From the IMG/VR virus record IMGVR_UViG_3300030419_006925, positions 75,397 through 104,181 of that record: 28,785 nt of DNA; one strand, given 5' to 3'. Of the stretch, positions 14,388-22,237 are shown in pieces. Every line of letters starts with the position of its first letter. The stretch's first letter is position 1. Source of the DNA: a virus. The position numbers and the translations under genes are program-made. The notes beneath the pieces were generated by a model, which was not told the DNA's origin, searched no databases, and saw nothing but the letters and a program-made list of their open reading frames with translations.

Positions 14388-15646
14388 TTATTTTTTTCCC
14401 AACTTGGCAATGCTGTCGGATATCCGCCACCCGAACTTCCAATCGCAGCAAAAGTTCCGTGATTTTCGTTTCCTGAGTAATCTTTGACGGTGGTTCCGTC
14501 GCCCTCATTGAATTTCCAATATCCCACAAGCCCGCTTTCTCGCGATAAATCCAAATATCTCTTATCGGTATTATAAACGTCCGCAACCCAATCAGCATCC
14601 TTTGCTGTGTCAAAAATGGCTACCTGATCAAGAGCACAAGCCCATCCGTTGTTATAACTATCATCTACATTACGAGCACCAAAATACATACCGCCAGTCG
14701 AGCCGCCTGTGGTATTCCAATTGATGGTGTCTGTATCGCGAAGCACACCGTTAACATATACTTTACGAGCCGCGCCAGAAGATGTATCTGCACGGTCATC
14801 ATATGTTACTACCATATGATACCAAGTACCATCTGTTTTTAGATTCCAGTAGCTACCGTCTTGAACTAGCAATGATTCTTCTACTGGGGTGTCCATATTA
14901 ACCCATGCCGTCTTCATATCATTTGAACCAACACCGAAGTATGATTGGCGCTTTCTATAGATACCAAACCCAAATCGTTCACTATTAGAATGTTTCCTAC
15001 CAAACGCAAGCATAGTATTTCCCACCTCATCTGGCCTAACCCAATAAGAAACAGTAAACCCTAAATTAAGATTATAATCATCAGGGTTAAAGTCAGTTGT
15101 TACGTAACTTCGCGATGCGGTACCGGTATTTCCGCCAAATGATAGTGAATAATTATTTAGACTATATCTTTTCTTGCTACGACCCGGCTTGCGCCGGTAT
15201 GCTAACAGATTATCGCGTTTAAACATTTCCATTGCGCGGTCAAAATCTAAATCAGCCAACCTTTGATTAAGGGGATCCGATAACCAACTGTCCCAATCAA
15301 GTACCTGAAGAGAAGATTCACGATTTTGGATTATAATTCTTATTTCTTCAAGCTTTTCGTCCTTTTGACGCCGATCTTTTATTTGAGCCAATAAAGTGTC
15401 AAACTGTTTATCCCATTTTTGTTCTACTAATTTTTCTTTTCTTTGAATATGTTTCTGGCGAAGACGTTCGGTTTCCCGCTGCTCTATAAGGCGTTTAGCG
15501 CGCGCCGCAGCCTCTTGCTGTTCGCGAGCTTCAGCTTCTATTTTGGCAACTCGGGCAGCTTCCTCCTTAGCTTCCAGTTCAGCTTCGCGCTGGCGCCTTC
15601 TTTCCAACTGTTTTTGTTTACGCCTCATGTAATCTATAGTTATCAT
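14384..15646 (-). CDS. coiled-coil plus LamG/concanavalin-like lectin protein
   Basis: Residues 1-110 are a highly charged coiled coil (Arg/Gln/Glu-rich, 'EARVAKIEAEAREQQEAAAR'). From about 170 a jelly-roll appears: 'NYSLSFGGN', 'LNLGFTVSYWVRPDE', 'WYHMVVTYDDRA', 'YVNGVLRDTDTINW', 'DQVAIFDTAKD' and 'GLVGYWKFNEGDGTTVKDYS', the LamG_3-type order. Such domains bind glycans. A coiled-coil stalk with a lectin head suggests a fibre or virion decoration that recognises host surface sugars. The ATG at 15646 directly follows, in frame, the TAG stop of the orphan tag ORF (15647-15682), so amber read-through or mutation would add the ENWR tag. Confidence 0.85.
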   Translation of the reverse strand: MITIDYMRRKQKQLERRRQREAELEAKEEAARVAKIEAEAREQQEAAARAKRLIEQRETERLRQKHIQRKEKLVEQKWDKQFDTLLAQIKDRRQKDEKLEEIRIIIQNRESSLQVLDWDSWLSDPLNQRLADLDFDRAMEMFKRDNLLAYRRKPGRSKKRYSLNNYSLSFGGNTGTASRSYVTTDFNPDDYNLNLGFTVSYWVRPDEVGNTMLAFGRKHSNSERFGFGIYRKRQSYFGVGSNDMKTAWVNMDTPVEESLLVQDGSYWNLKTDGTWYHMVVTYDDRADTSSGAARKVYVNGVLRDTDTINWNTTGGSTGGMYFGARNVDDSYNNGWACALDQVAIFDTAKDADWVADVYNTDKRYLDLSRESGLVGYWKFNEGDGTTVKDYSGNENHGTFAAIGSSGGGYPTALPSWEKNK

Positions 15647-15682
15647 CTACATTCCTCGCCAATTTTCAAGTAGGAGTTTCAT
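15647..15682 (-). CDS. orphan ENWR tag mini-ORF (MKLLLENWRGM)
   Basis: The minus strand encodes MKLLLENWRGM and stops at TAG (15647-15649). The next codon is the ATG of the LamG gene in the same frame. Its first 26 nt equal the tag blocks of two neighbouring genes. Either a tag that lost its gene, a leader peptide coupling translation, or the first exon-like part of a protein read through an amber codon. Whether it is translated is not known. Confidence 0.45.
   Translation of the reverse strand: MKLLLENWRGM
15657..15682 (-). repeat. ENWR-tag coding block, copy B (orphan)
   Basis: Identical over 26 nt to 14362-14387 and 16270-16295. The upstream gene ends within it at TGA (15666-15668), the overlap being 17 nt. 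Confidence 0.85.
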
Positions 15683-16295
15683 CTGGCTCTCCTTTGGTTG
15701 GCTTGAGAACGGCATATGGAACAATCTTTTTGTTTGTTAGGGCGCCAGTTTGTCTGGTCTGTCCGCTAACATGTGCTAAACCGCCATCCGGCAATTCTAG
15801 CACTACGGATGGCTTGTCTATCGAGTCAGACTCCTTAAACATATCCACCCATCTTTGATAGCTAGATTCTTTGGGATAACTTTTTCCAGATGCATCTGGA
15901 TCGGTTGTACGTCCTTTGAAAAATTTATATATTTCATCATGAACTTGTTCAGATGTCATACCTTTTTCATACATTTCAATAATATCATGAACTTGTGCAT
16001 GATTGTGTATATTTTTCATTTGCGATAGTGGTAGATTTTCTATGGTCGCAGAACTCAATGCTTTCGCAAAGTCTTCCGCGGAGAGTAAATAAGGATAATT
16101 ATCTTCTATCACTTTCTTGTTCAATCCGGGCCATCTCTGTGTTATATAACTGTCACCTTCTTCAATTGATGTATTTATTTCTTCTCCCCACTCTTGACTT
16201 GCAGCCGCGGCAGACCATGGAGATGCAGAAAGATAGGTAAACCCATCCGTAGATTCAAGCAAATACTGCCGCCAATTTTCAAGTAGGAGTTTCAT
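15666..16295 (-). CDS. hypothetical ENWR-tagged protein (209 aa)
   Basis: The protein starts MKLLLENWRQYLLESTDGF, then a mixed helical domain ('YPYLLSAEDFAKALSSATIE', 'NIHNHAQVHDIIEMYEKG') and a C-terminal 'VVLELPDGGLAHVSGQTRQT' then 'GALTNKKIVPYAVLKP'. The 'VSGQTRQ' segment faintly recalls ParB-like 'GhTR' loops but is not enough to name a family. ATG at 16295 is chosen since it begins the tag; the frame is open further upstream. It overlaps the small membrane protein by 17 nt and its own end ('DETPT') lies in the next tag. Confidence 0.78.
   Translation of the reverse strand: MKLLLENWRQYLLESTDGFTYLSASPWSAAAASQEWGEEINTSIEEGDSYITQRWPGLNKKVIEDNYPYLLSAEDFAKALSSATIENLPLSQMKNIHNHAQVHDIIEMYEKGMTSEQVHDEIYKFFKGRTTDPDASGKSYPKESSYQRWVDMFKESDSIDKPSVVLELPDGGLAHVSGQTRQTGALTNKKIVPYAVLKPTKGEPDETPT
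16270..16295 (-). repeat. ENWR-tag coding block, copy C
   Basis: Identical over 26 nt to 14362-14387 and 15657-15682. The small gene upstream stops within it (16279-16281). Confidence 0.85.
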
Positions 16296-16422
16296 CAGAT
16301 TGTTCTTCTTCTTGTTCGCAAATCTCGGGTTCACAATTTTTAGCTTCCCTATGGTCCTTAGTTGTGACAAATGCGACAACACTCGCACAAGCAAACCATA
16401 TTATAAATAGATCAATGGCCAT
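16279..16422 (-). CDS. small membrane protein (47 aa)
   Basis: The minus strand encodes MAIDLFIIWFACASVVAFVT followed by a charged tail with two Cys ('AKNCEPEICEQEEEQSDETPT'). One N-terminal membrane segment (3-20) is clear. The last residues DETPT are encoded by the first bases of the downstream ENWR tag, an overlap of 17 nt, the same end as the protein at 15666-16295. ATG at 16422 has only a weak ribosome site. Function unknown. Confidence 0.55.
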   Translation of the reverse strand: MAIDLFIIWFACASVVAFVTTKDHREAKNCEPEICEQEEEQSDETPT

Positions 16423-16440
16423 GTCTTGTGTCCATAAGTT

Positions 16441-16689
16441 TCATTTAATCTCTTCCACGGAATCTTCCATTAGATCATCAAAATCAGTACGCAACTTGAT
16501 CATCGAATTAAACTGCGCCCTTTTTCTTTCCAATACAAGCGAGCCTTGTGGTCTGACAAGTTCTCCAGAAACCTCCACACTCTCGAAATCGATCTCAGTT
16601 CTTTCTTTATAAACAACTTTTGGTTCTTTTTTTGTGTCATCGTTAGCGTGTGCAATTCCAGAAATCAAAAATAATATAACATATCTCAT
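16441..16689 (-). CDS. secreted protein with signal peptide (82 aa)
   Basis: ATG at 16689 starts MRYVILFLISGIAHANDDTK, a short signal peptide with cleavage after AHA. The mature part has 'EIDFESVEVSGELVRPQGSL' and 'LERKRAQFNSMIKLRTDFDD', ending acidic. This 'GELVRPQG...R.F..LI..R.DF' wording recalls small periplasmic proteins of myxobacteria-like genomes, from memory only. Start overlaps the upstream gene stop as ATGA. It is likely periplasmic; function unknown. Confidence 0.72.
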   Translation of the reverse strand: MRYVILFLISGIAHANDDTKKEPKVVYKERTEIDFESVEVSGELVRPQGSLVLERKRAQFNSMIKLRTDFDDLMEDSVEEIK

Positions 16690-16838
16690 AACCAGTAATA
16701 TCCTACCGCGATACCAACTGCAAACGCGCATGTTTTAGCGAGACTGTATAGGACATAATCCTCTAAGTCACCATTGAGCAAGGCTAATTGTTTGCATCTT
16801 GCCCACGTACTTCTCATTAAATCTCTTGGTGTACTCAT
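16686..16838 (-). CDS. small membrane-anchored protein (50 aa)
   Basis: The minus strand encodes MSTPRDLMRSTWARCKQLAL then 'LNGDLEDYVLYSLAKTCAFAVGIAVGYYWL' (read in two parts), so a basic N-terminus is followed by one C-terminal membrane segment. ATG at 16838 has GGAG seven bases upstream, an excellent site. Its stop overlaps the start of the secreted protein gene by ATGA. A tail-anchored membrane peptide; function unknown. Confidence 0.68.
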   Translation of the reverse strand: MSTPRDLMRSTWARCKQLALLNGDLEDYVLYSLAKTCAFAVGIAVGYYWL

Positions 16839-16852
16839 TTTTTCTCCTGTTT

Positions 16853-17107
16853 TTAAGAATTGTTTACAATATAATTAACAACCTCTTCTCCATTCGGCAA
16901 TCTTCCGAGTGTTTGTTTGTCAAAAATTGTTTCACCGTCAGCCTTAATTTCAAAGACATCATCATGCCTTAATATCAGTTCAGGCGATTTTTCTACTATT
17001 AAGTGTAGCGAATTTATTAGACTTAATCTTTGTATAATGTCTATTTCAATATTTTCGCTATATTCCATATTTTCGTGCGTAGGTGCATATTCAATTGTGA
17101 TTTTCAT
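16853..17107 (-). CDS. Rdx/SelW-like protein lacking the CxxC motif
   Basis: Residues 39-80 ('EKSPELILRHDDVFEIKADG', 'ETIFDKQTLGRLPNGEEV') match the second half of the Rdx (SelW/SelH/SelT-like) family, in which a 'G.FEV..DG..IFSK...GRFP' stretch follows the redox strand. The first strand 'MKITIEYAPTHENMEYSEN' fits the 'IEYC..C' strand but the Cys-x-x-Cys/Sec is replaced by 'APTHE'. So the fold may be kept while the redox chemistry is lost. A binding or decoy role is possible. Start is ATG at 17107, behind GGAAT. Confidence 0.6.
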   Translation of the reverse strand: MKITIEYAPTHENMEYSENIEIDIIQRLSLINSLHLIVEKSPELILRHDDVFEIKADGETIFDKQTLGRLPNGEEVVNYIVNNS

Positions 17108-17110
17108 TTT

Positions 17111-18286
17111 TTATTCCGTTCTAATCTTGTTAAAGGCAATACTGTAAGCTGTGTTGCCGCCAGTATCAGTCAAGGGTGTTTTTATTTGAGTCCAATTAAC
17201 CATATCTGTGCTCTTGGCGAGATAGCCTGCACCACCGACGAGCCACCAAGTGCTAGCGCCATCATATCTCACACATTGCCATGTTCCATTGCTGCCGTCG
17301 GCATTTGCGACCTGAATCTCAGTCCACGAAGCTGCATTATCTGAACTATACCACACGTATCCGTCTGCGCCAGCTATAACCCAATTGTTATTGCCATCAG
17401 AATCAACACCATACATCAGGCGAGTCGGATCCCCAGAGGGTAAACTCATAACACCCCACTCGGTTGCGTCACCGGATCCGGTGATATGCTCCATTCTATC
17501 ATAATACCCCACTGCAACCCATTTATCATTTCCGTAAGCAACGTCCCACAAAGCTCGGCTTTCACTATGGTTTGCGCCGCTTGTCCCTGTTGTTCCATAA
17601 CGTGTCGTCCAATCTGCAGCATCACCATCGCCGCCCGTGGTACTACTAAAGACCCGTCCCGTATTTGAAACTGCCACAAACAGAGGGCTTGTGGTGCTGT
17701 GATTGAAGCCGATGCCCGTGATGATTTTAGAGGTTGCCAGATCACCATTAATCGGCCGACGCCCATACCAGTCGCCGCCAGTTGTTATGGTTTCACTACC
17801 GTCGCCGAAAAAGCTGGCATATTCAGCATCATTTCCTACAAGAGTAAATGCTGCGATGCCGCTTGCTGGGGCTGTTGAGCCTGAGTGTCCATAAACAATG
17901 TCGTATGCTGCCTCACCGGTGGGATTAACCTCGGTCCAGTCGGCCGAGCCCGTCGGAGTGACGGTTGCAACCCTTATTGGTCGACCCGTTTTATCATTAC
18001 AGATTACCCATGTTTCTGTTCCATCTGGCAATCTACCAAAGGCAATATTTCTTTGCTTGTCGGCGCTTCTGCTATTTGATTGATATGAGGACCACGATCC
18101 ACTAGCAAAACCTTCAGTAGTACTAATCAGAGTCCAATTTCTTTGTCCAGAAACCACCGCAACCGTTGGTGCTGCTTCTGCTGCGGCTTTCTCAATCCCC
18201 GAGATTTTTGCAATACTGTCAGCAGCCACACCGCTTACTTTTGCGATATCGCCTATGTTAATGCCGGTAAGTTTCGAAATGGCCAT
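17111..18286 (-). CDS. beta-propeller fibre-like protein with KISGV N-terminal repeats (paralogue 1)
   Basis: The 391-residue protein begins MAISKLTGINIGDIAKVSGV and 'AADSIAKISGIEKA', a degenerate repeat I.KI.GV, then about five propeller-like blades with 'D.ASWTEI', 'STDMVNWTQI' and 'FGRLPDGTETWVICNDK' (BNR/sialidase-like Asp-box wording). Such phage propellers are typically virion surface or fibre components that bind host glycans or proteins. It lies beside a paralogue (18312-19442) in the same orientation, 25 nt apart, with its own AGGAA site. The structure is inferred from repeats. Confidence 0.78.
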   Translation of the reverse strand: MAISKLTGINIGDIAKVSGVAADSIAKISGIEKAAAEAAPTVAVVSGQRNWTLISTTEGFASGSWSSYQSNSRSADKQRNIAFGRLPDGTETWVICNDKTGRPIRVATVTPTGSADWTEVNPTGEAAYDIVYGHSGSTAPASGIAAFTLVGNDAEYASFFGDGSETITTGGDWYGRRPINGDLATSKIITGIGFNHSTTSPLFVAVSNTGRVFSSTTGGDGDAADWTTRYGTTGTSGANHSESRALWDVAYGNDKWVAVGYYDRMEHITGSGDATEWGVMSLPSGDPTRLMYGVDSDGNNNWVIAGADGYVWYSSDNAASWTEIQVANADGSNGTWQCVRYDGASTWWLVGGAGYLAKSTDMVNWTQIKTPLTDTGGNTAYSIAFNKIRTE

Positions 18287-18311
18287 AAAATATTTTTCCT
18301 AAAATTTATAA

Positions 18312-19442
18312 TCATAAAGGCAGATAAACATCGGGTGCCGCATCTAGTGCGTCTTTGCTACCTACGTTAGAAGCAATCTCAGCCCACGAATCTCCTCCAT
18401 CGGTACTTACAAACGTATCCCCTGTATAACACGTAGCCACCCAAGTCGTACCGTCAGTTGAGACTGATGAGAGGGTGCCATGTGTCGTGGTGCTAAAATC
18501 AGCCCCATTCTCGTCCATGGTGATCGTTTTTCCGCTCACATCGAATGTCCACTTCTTTTGTTGGCCAACCACCACAACGCGGCCAGCGGCTGCAGCCACA
18601 TGAGTTTGCTGATCAAAAGCCTGAGCGCTATTATTTAAAGTGGTTTCTGTCGACCAGTCGGTCAGGTCTGAGGCTGCTGCCGAATACACTGTAGCATCGC
18701 TCGCATCCACACCGGCAACTAGTGTACTGTTTGTATATACCAAAGCTCTGATATTGCCCGGATCGGCATTGCTGGAATCTACCAAGGTGTGTTTTAAGCT
18801 CCATGTGCTACCATCATTTGTAGATTCGTAAATCCTATTTTCCTGAGCGAACCACCAGTTTCCAGCACCATCCGAGGCAAGAGCATAGATTGCCGTAGTA
18901 TTAATATCATCGACCCCAGACACATCTATTTGAGCCCAACTAGAGCCGTCAACAGATCTCATAATCGCCTGAGTACCCATTTTCCCTACAGAAATCCAAA
19001 CATCGTTACCCCACAGTACTGCAAACCTGCGCGCAGGAAAGTTGTTTCCGGCCGAATCTTGACTTACGCCGGTCCATGGTCCAGTTGTGGGATCGTCGTG
19101 ATATGCAATTTCACAAGCATCTGTAGCATATGTTGCCACCCAAAGAGCATCGCCATTGCCATCCTTGCCGTACGCAACGTGAATATGATCGTTTCCACCG
19201 CTTGGATTTGGGCTACTGCCGCCGGCGAAAGCATCGTAGGTCGACCAGCCGCCACTAGACGCTGAGATCTCAGCAACAGGAATATGTGAAACATTTCGAT
19301 CATCATGAACCATAACCCATCGAGTAGCACCTTCAGACGGAGTTGTGCATCCAACAAATGCCGAAATTGATGATTTTGTAACACCATCGATTTTAGCGAT
19401 ATCTGCGGCAGCAACGCCATTTATTTTCGCAAAATCAGCCAT
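18312..19442 (-). CDS. beta-propeller fibre-like protein with KINGV N-terminal repeats (paralogue 2)
   Basis: The 376-residue protein starts MADFAKINGVAAADIAKIDG, 'VTKSSISAF', the same repeat as its neighbour, then blades with 'SVDGSSWAQID', 'STNDGSTWSLKHTL', 'STDGTTWVATCYTG', 'STDGGDSWAEIAS'. The Asp-box pattern S-T-D-G-x-x-W is repeated at least four times, so a beta-propeller is likely. It has a GGAG site ten bases before ATG at 19442. The two proteins share the N-terminal repeat but little else, so they may be alternative adhesins sharing one attachment module. Confidence 0.8.
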   Translation of the reverse strand: MADFAKINGVAAADIAKIDGVTKSSISAFVGCTTPSEGATRWVMVHDDRNVSHIPVAEISASSGGWSTYDAFAGGSSPNPSGGNDHIHVAYGKDGNGDALWVATYATDACEIAYHDDPTTGPWTGVSQDSAGNNFPARRFAVLWGNDVWISVGKMGTQAIMRSVDGSSWAQIDVSGVDDINTTAIYALASDGAGNWWFAQENRIYESTNDGSTWSLKHTLVDSSNADPGNIRALVYTNSTLVAGVDASDATVYSAAASDLTDWSTETTLNNSAQAFDQQTHVAAAAGRVVVVGQQKKWTFDVSGKTITMDENGADFSTTTHGTLSSVSTDGTTWVATCYTGDTFVSTDGGDSWAEIASNVGSKDALDAAPDVYLPL

Positions 19443-19463
19443 TTATTGTTCTCCTGTCGTTTG

Positions 19464-19709
19464 TTAATTGTCGTATGGATCTTCGTTTTTTTTATTTCTA
19501 ATAATAGATGATGCTTGTAGCATATCTTGTGGATCTACTTCTTTAAGTATGAGATTTCCTGTTTTTGGTTCATAATACATCCCAATCAAATCTCCTTTAG
19601 TGACGTTGGTTAACTCTTCTTCTGTGATAGTTAACTTCCCGTCGCTGCGTTTAACTAGTGCAGTTAAAATACTAAACAAGTATTCTGGATCGTTCAAATA
19701 TTCACTCAT
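19464..19709 (-). CDS. hypothetical protein (81 aa)
   Basis: The protein starts MSEYLNDPEYLFSILTALVK, then 'LTITEEELTNVTKGDLIGMY' and 'GNLILKEVD'. Residues 45-65 form a strand-turn-strand ('KGDLIGMYYEPKTGNLILKE') that resembles cyanophage-type small proteins. ATG at 19709 overlaps the upstream stop as ATGA and has AGGA upstream. It lies between the large 842-residue gene and the fibre genes. No function can be given. Confidence 0.68.
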   Translation of the reverse strand: MSEYLNDPEYLFSILTALVKRSDGKLTITEEELTNVTKGDLIGMYYEPKTGNLILKEVDPQDMLQASSIIRNKKNEDPYDN

Positions 19710-22234
19710 CTTCTTCCTAAAAATCCTTTCCATGTATTCACAAGGTGTTCGTCTAAATTTTGTTGTTGGCTAGCTGGCAAACGCGCATTGAGGGTTTGTT
19801 TCATCGTCCAATCAAATATATTGCTTAATCTGTCTTCGTCGTCCATATCTCCAGTAACCAATTCTCTAAATACTTCGATTACTGCATCTGGCGTGTCTTG
19901 ATTGACTATAAACTCAATTTCATATGTAACAACGTATCCAATGTGTTCACTACCAGAGATATCTGCGCTAGAGCCGTTAAGATCAACATTGTACTCAATT
20001 CCTAGTTCGTCCTTCGCTGGTTTAAGCAATTCTTGGCGAATCATCACTCTCCAGCCGGTAGAATTCAATATATCGGCCAAAACTTGCGGATTTACACCCA
20101 ATTCTTCGGGATCAAAGTCGTGTGAGGTTGATGCTGTTGACTCATATGAGTCCTCTGGGTGTTCTCCATCAGTCCGGACATCCCATTCATAAGAACCAAG
20201 GTCATTGTTGTCGATATCGTTAACCAATTTAACATAACCACCACCTTCAAGCCAGTTTTCCTGTTTCAAGAATGTTCTAAGGATTTCTTTATATTCTCTC
20301 CAGTGATCGTCTATTTTCTGATCGAGATTGAGGCAAAAGTCATTAAGACCATCCGGATCATAGAAAATGGCGCCTTCACCCGAAATTTCAGGATGTTGCA
20401 TATTGAGTCGACAGGCAAAAACCACAGCATCAGGCCCGTTTGATACTCTTAGATAATTGATCCACGAATTGTCGGTGTCAAAAAGAGACCCATATCGATC
20501 ATTCATGTAATCAAATGCATGCATAGCTGTTGGATATGAATTGGGAGTTCTAACAAACTCATCTTGGGGGATTTGTATGTGAATTTCTGCTTGCGCAGTA
20601 ATATATAAGCCGCCATCACCATCATCTTCGACATCGGCTTCCACTTTTATCATAGCCCAGCGATTATTCCACTCTTCTAGTGCAGTTTCGACGTCTTGTT
20701 CCCAACGGCCGGCCATTCCAGAGATTGCATTTGAATCTAGCGTATCCTCAGTGTGGGAGTCCTGTTTCATGCTGCCAGTAAAGCCTTTAAAGTGATCTGC
20801 CCCTATTAATCTTGATACCAAGGCCCTTCTGCCCGCCGCACCGGCTGTATCTTCGTAAGAACCGCCAAAAATCGTTAATCGGTCTAAATTAACCTTACCA
20901 TCTTCTTTTGGCATGTTTTCTATGACTTCTTGCTGGTTTTCTCTCGCCCAAGCAATAACTCTTTCCACAAAACCGGGTATAGCTGCCCCGTAGACGCGTT
21001 TTTCCGGCACAGCTATCTCTGTACCCTCGTCGTAGCGTTTAGGGGTGTCTGTGTCGTAATAACGCACCTGACGAAGCCTTACGCGACTAACTGGCTCAAT
21101 CGAGCCGGCATCGCCGTATCTTTTGTCGTCATAAAATATTTCAATGCCACCTTGCATCTCTTCTTCGATTTCGTCCATGTCAAGATCGTCTCTGCCGCTC
21201 CATTTGTGTAAATCTTCGGTTTCAACGACATATGCAACGGCTCCATGGCCATGCGCTTCGGCTACGGCGCACTTATAGTAAGATCCTTGCGTGGATCCGC
21301 GACTTGGAGGGCTATGACAAGAGGTAATGTTGTCAAAATCAGCCATTCTCATCACATCGACCGGATCTCGGGTCAAAATGATGGAATATTTGTCATTTGT
21401 GAGTTCTCCGATGTTCTTTTTGATATATCCGGCGTTTTCTTGCCAATATTTGGCTAATTCGGGCATTCTAGTGACTTTTCCGGCTTGAGCGTCCTCATAT
21501 CCGTTATAATACTTGTTTATCCAACCCATAGAAGAGGTTCCCATGTATAATTCGAGTCCATTTTGGATTTGGTAGTACCTTTTGAGTTGTTCGGTGGTAA
21601 AAGCGTCCTTTATTTGACCCATAGAGAAGGCTACACTATATCCAGCGGCGGTTGCCCGATCTTCATAGACATGTTTGGCGACTATTTGCCTCATTTCCTT
21701 AAAATCTCGCAATAATTTGTCTACTTTGGCGAAATATTTGCCGATTTTCATCTGAAACTTACGATTTACCTTCTTTGTGCGGTTCCCGCCCCCAAGATCT
21801 ATCAAATAGTCTATCATGGCTTGATCATTCTCAATTGAGTTCTCAGTCCACTCTCTTTGAGCCGAAACCATGCCTTTTTCCCAGTCAATAGTCAATCCGA
21901 GCACCTGATCTAGCTCTTGTACGAACTGACCAAGCTCAGATTGGGTATCCATTGTCGGAAAATTGATAATAAGGCGAGTTTTGCCGGCAAATAGCTGATT
22001 AAACGCTAAATCGTCCGGTTCGAGGTCGGCTAAAGTGTCAATTACGATCTGATATTCGTCTTCATCGAGTTCTCGAAGCAATTTTTCGCCATTTTCGAGA
22101 TAAATCTCTTGTTTTTTGTACCATTCGCGACTTTTCGAGTCTTTTGGAGGTTCTCCTTGCCCAAATCCGCGCCTTTCGTTTAAATTTGAGAGCAGTTTAG
22201 AGGTTTTTAGTAAGATTTCTTCATCATTTAACAT
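19706..22234 (-). CDS. large conserved-phage-like protein of unknown function (842 aa)
   Basis: It starts MLNDEEILLKTSKLLSNLNE and is mixed alpha/beta. A distinctive central block at about 285-336 reads 'IILTRDPVDVMRMADFDNIT', 'SCHSPPSRG', 'YYKCAVAEAHGHGAVAYVV', with paired Cys/His (C306, H307, C322, H328, H330) that could form a metal or active site. The later half is acidic and strand-rich ('DGGLYITAQAEIHIQIPQD'). The block looks conserved in phage proteins, but no function is known to me. It ends 'LVNTWKGFLGRR'. It is followed by a 4-nt overlap with the next gene. A virion or host-takeover role is equally likely. Confidence 0.75.
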   Translation of the reverse strand: MLNDEEILLKTSKLLSNLNERRGFGQGEPPKDSKSREWYKKQEIYLENGEKLLRELDEDEYQIVIDTLADLEPDDLAFNQLFAGKTRLIINFPTMDTQSELGQFVQELDQVLGLTIDWEKGMVSAQREWTENSIENDQAMIDYLIDLGGGNRTKKVNRKFQMKIGKYFAKVDKLLRDFKEMRQIVAKHVYEDRATAAGYSVAFSMGQIKDAFTTEQLKRYYQIQNGLELYMGTSSMGWINKYYNGYEDAQAGKVTRMPELAKYWQENAGYIKKNIGELTNDKYSIILTRDPVDVMRMADFDNITSCHSPPSRGSTQGSYYKCAVAEAHGHGAVAYVVETEDLHKWSGRDDLDMDEIEEEMQGGIEIFYDDKRYGDAGSIEPVSRVRLRQVRYYDTDTPKRYDEGTEIAVPEKRVYGAAIPGFVERVIAWARENQQEVIENMPKEDGKVNLDRLTIFGGSYEDTAGAAGRRALVSRLIGADHFKGFTGSMKQDSHTEDTLDSNAISGMAGRWEQDVETALEEWNNRWAMIKVEADVEDDGDGGLYITAQAEIHIQIPQDEFVRTPNSYPTAMHAFDYMNDRYGSLFDTDNSWINYLRVSNGPDAVVFACRLNMQHPEISGEGAIFYDPDGLNDFCLNLDQKIDDHWREYKEILRTFLKQENWLEGGGYVKLVNDIDNNDLGSYEWDVRTDGEHPEDSYESTASTSHDFDPEELGVNPQVLADILNSTGWRVMIRQELLKPAKDELGIEYNVDLNGSSADISGSEHIGYVVTYEIEFIVNQDTPDAVIEVFRELVTGDMDDEDRLSNIFDWTMKQTLNARLPASQQQNLDEHLVNTWKGFLGRR

Positions 22235-22237
22235 ATT

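Noticed and set aside
14371-14613. Short minus-strand ORF ending INETPT
   Set aside because: It is an alternative frame of the LamG gene; only its end lies in the tag block, so it adds nothing.
15666-16295. ParB-like nuclease domain in the ENWR-tagged 209-residue protein
   Set aside because: Only a short 'VSGQTRQ' segment resembles ParB loops; no other motif supports it.
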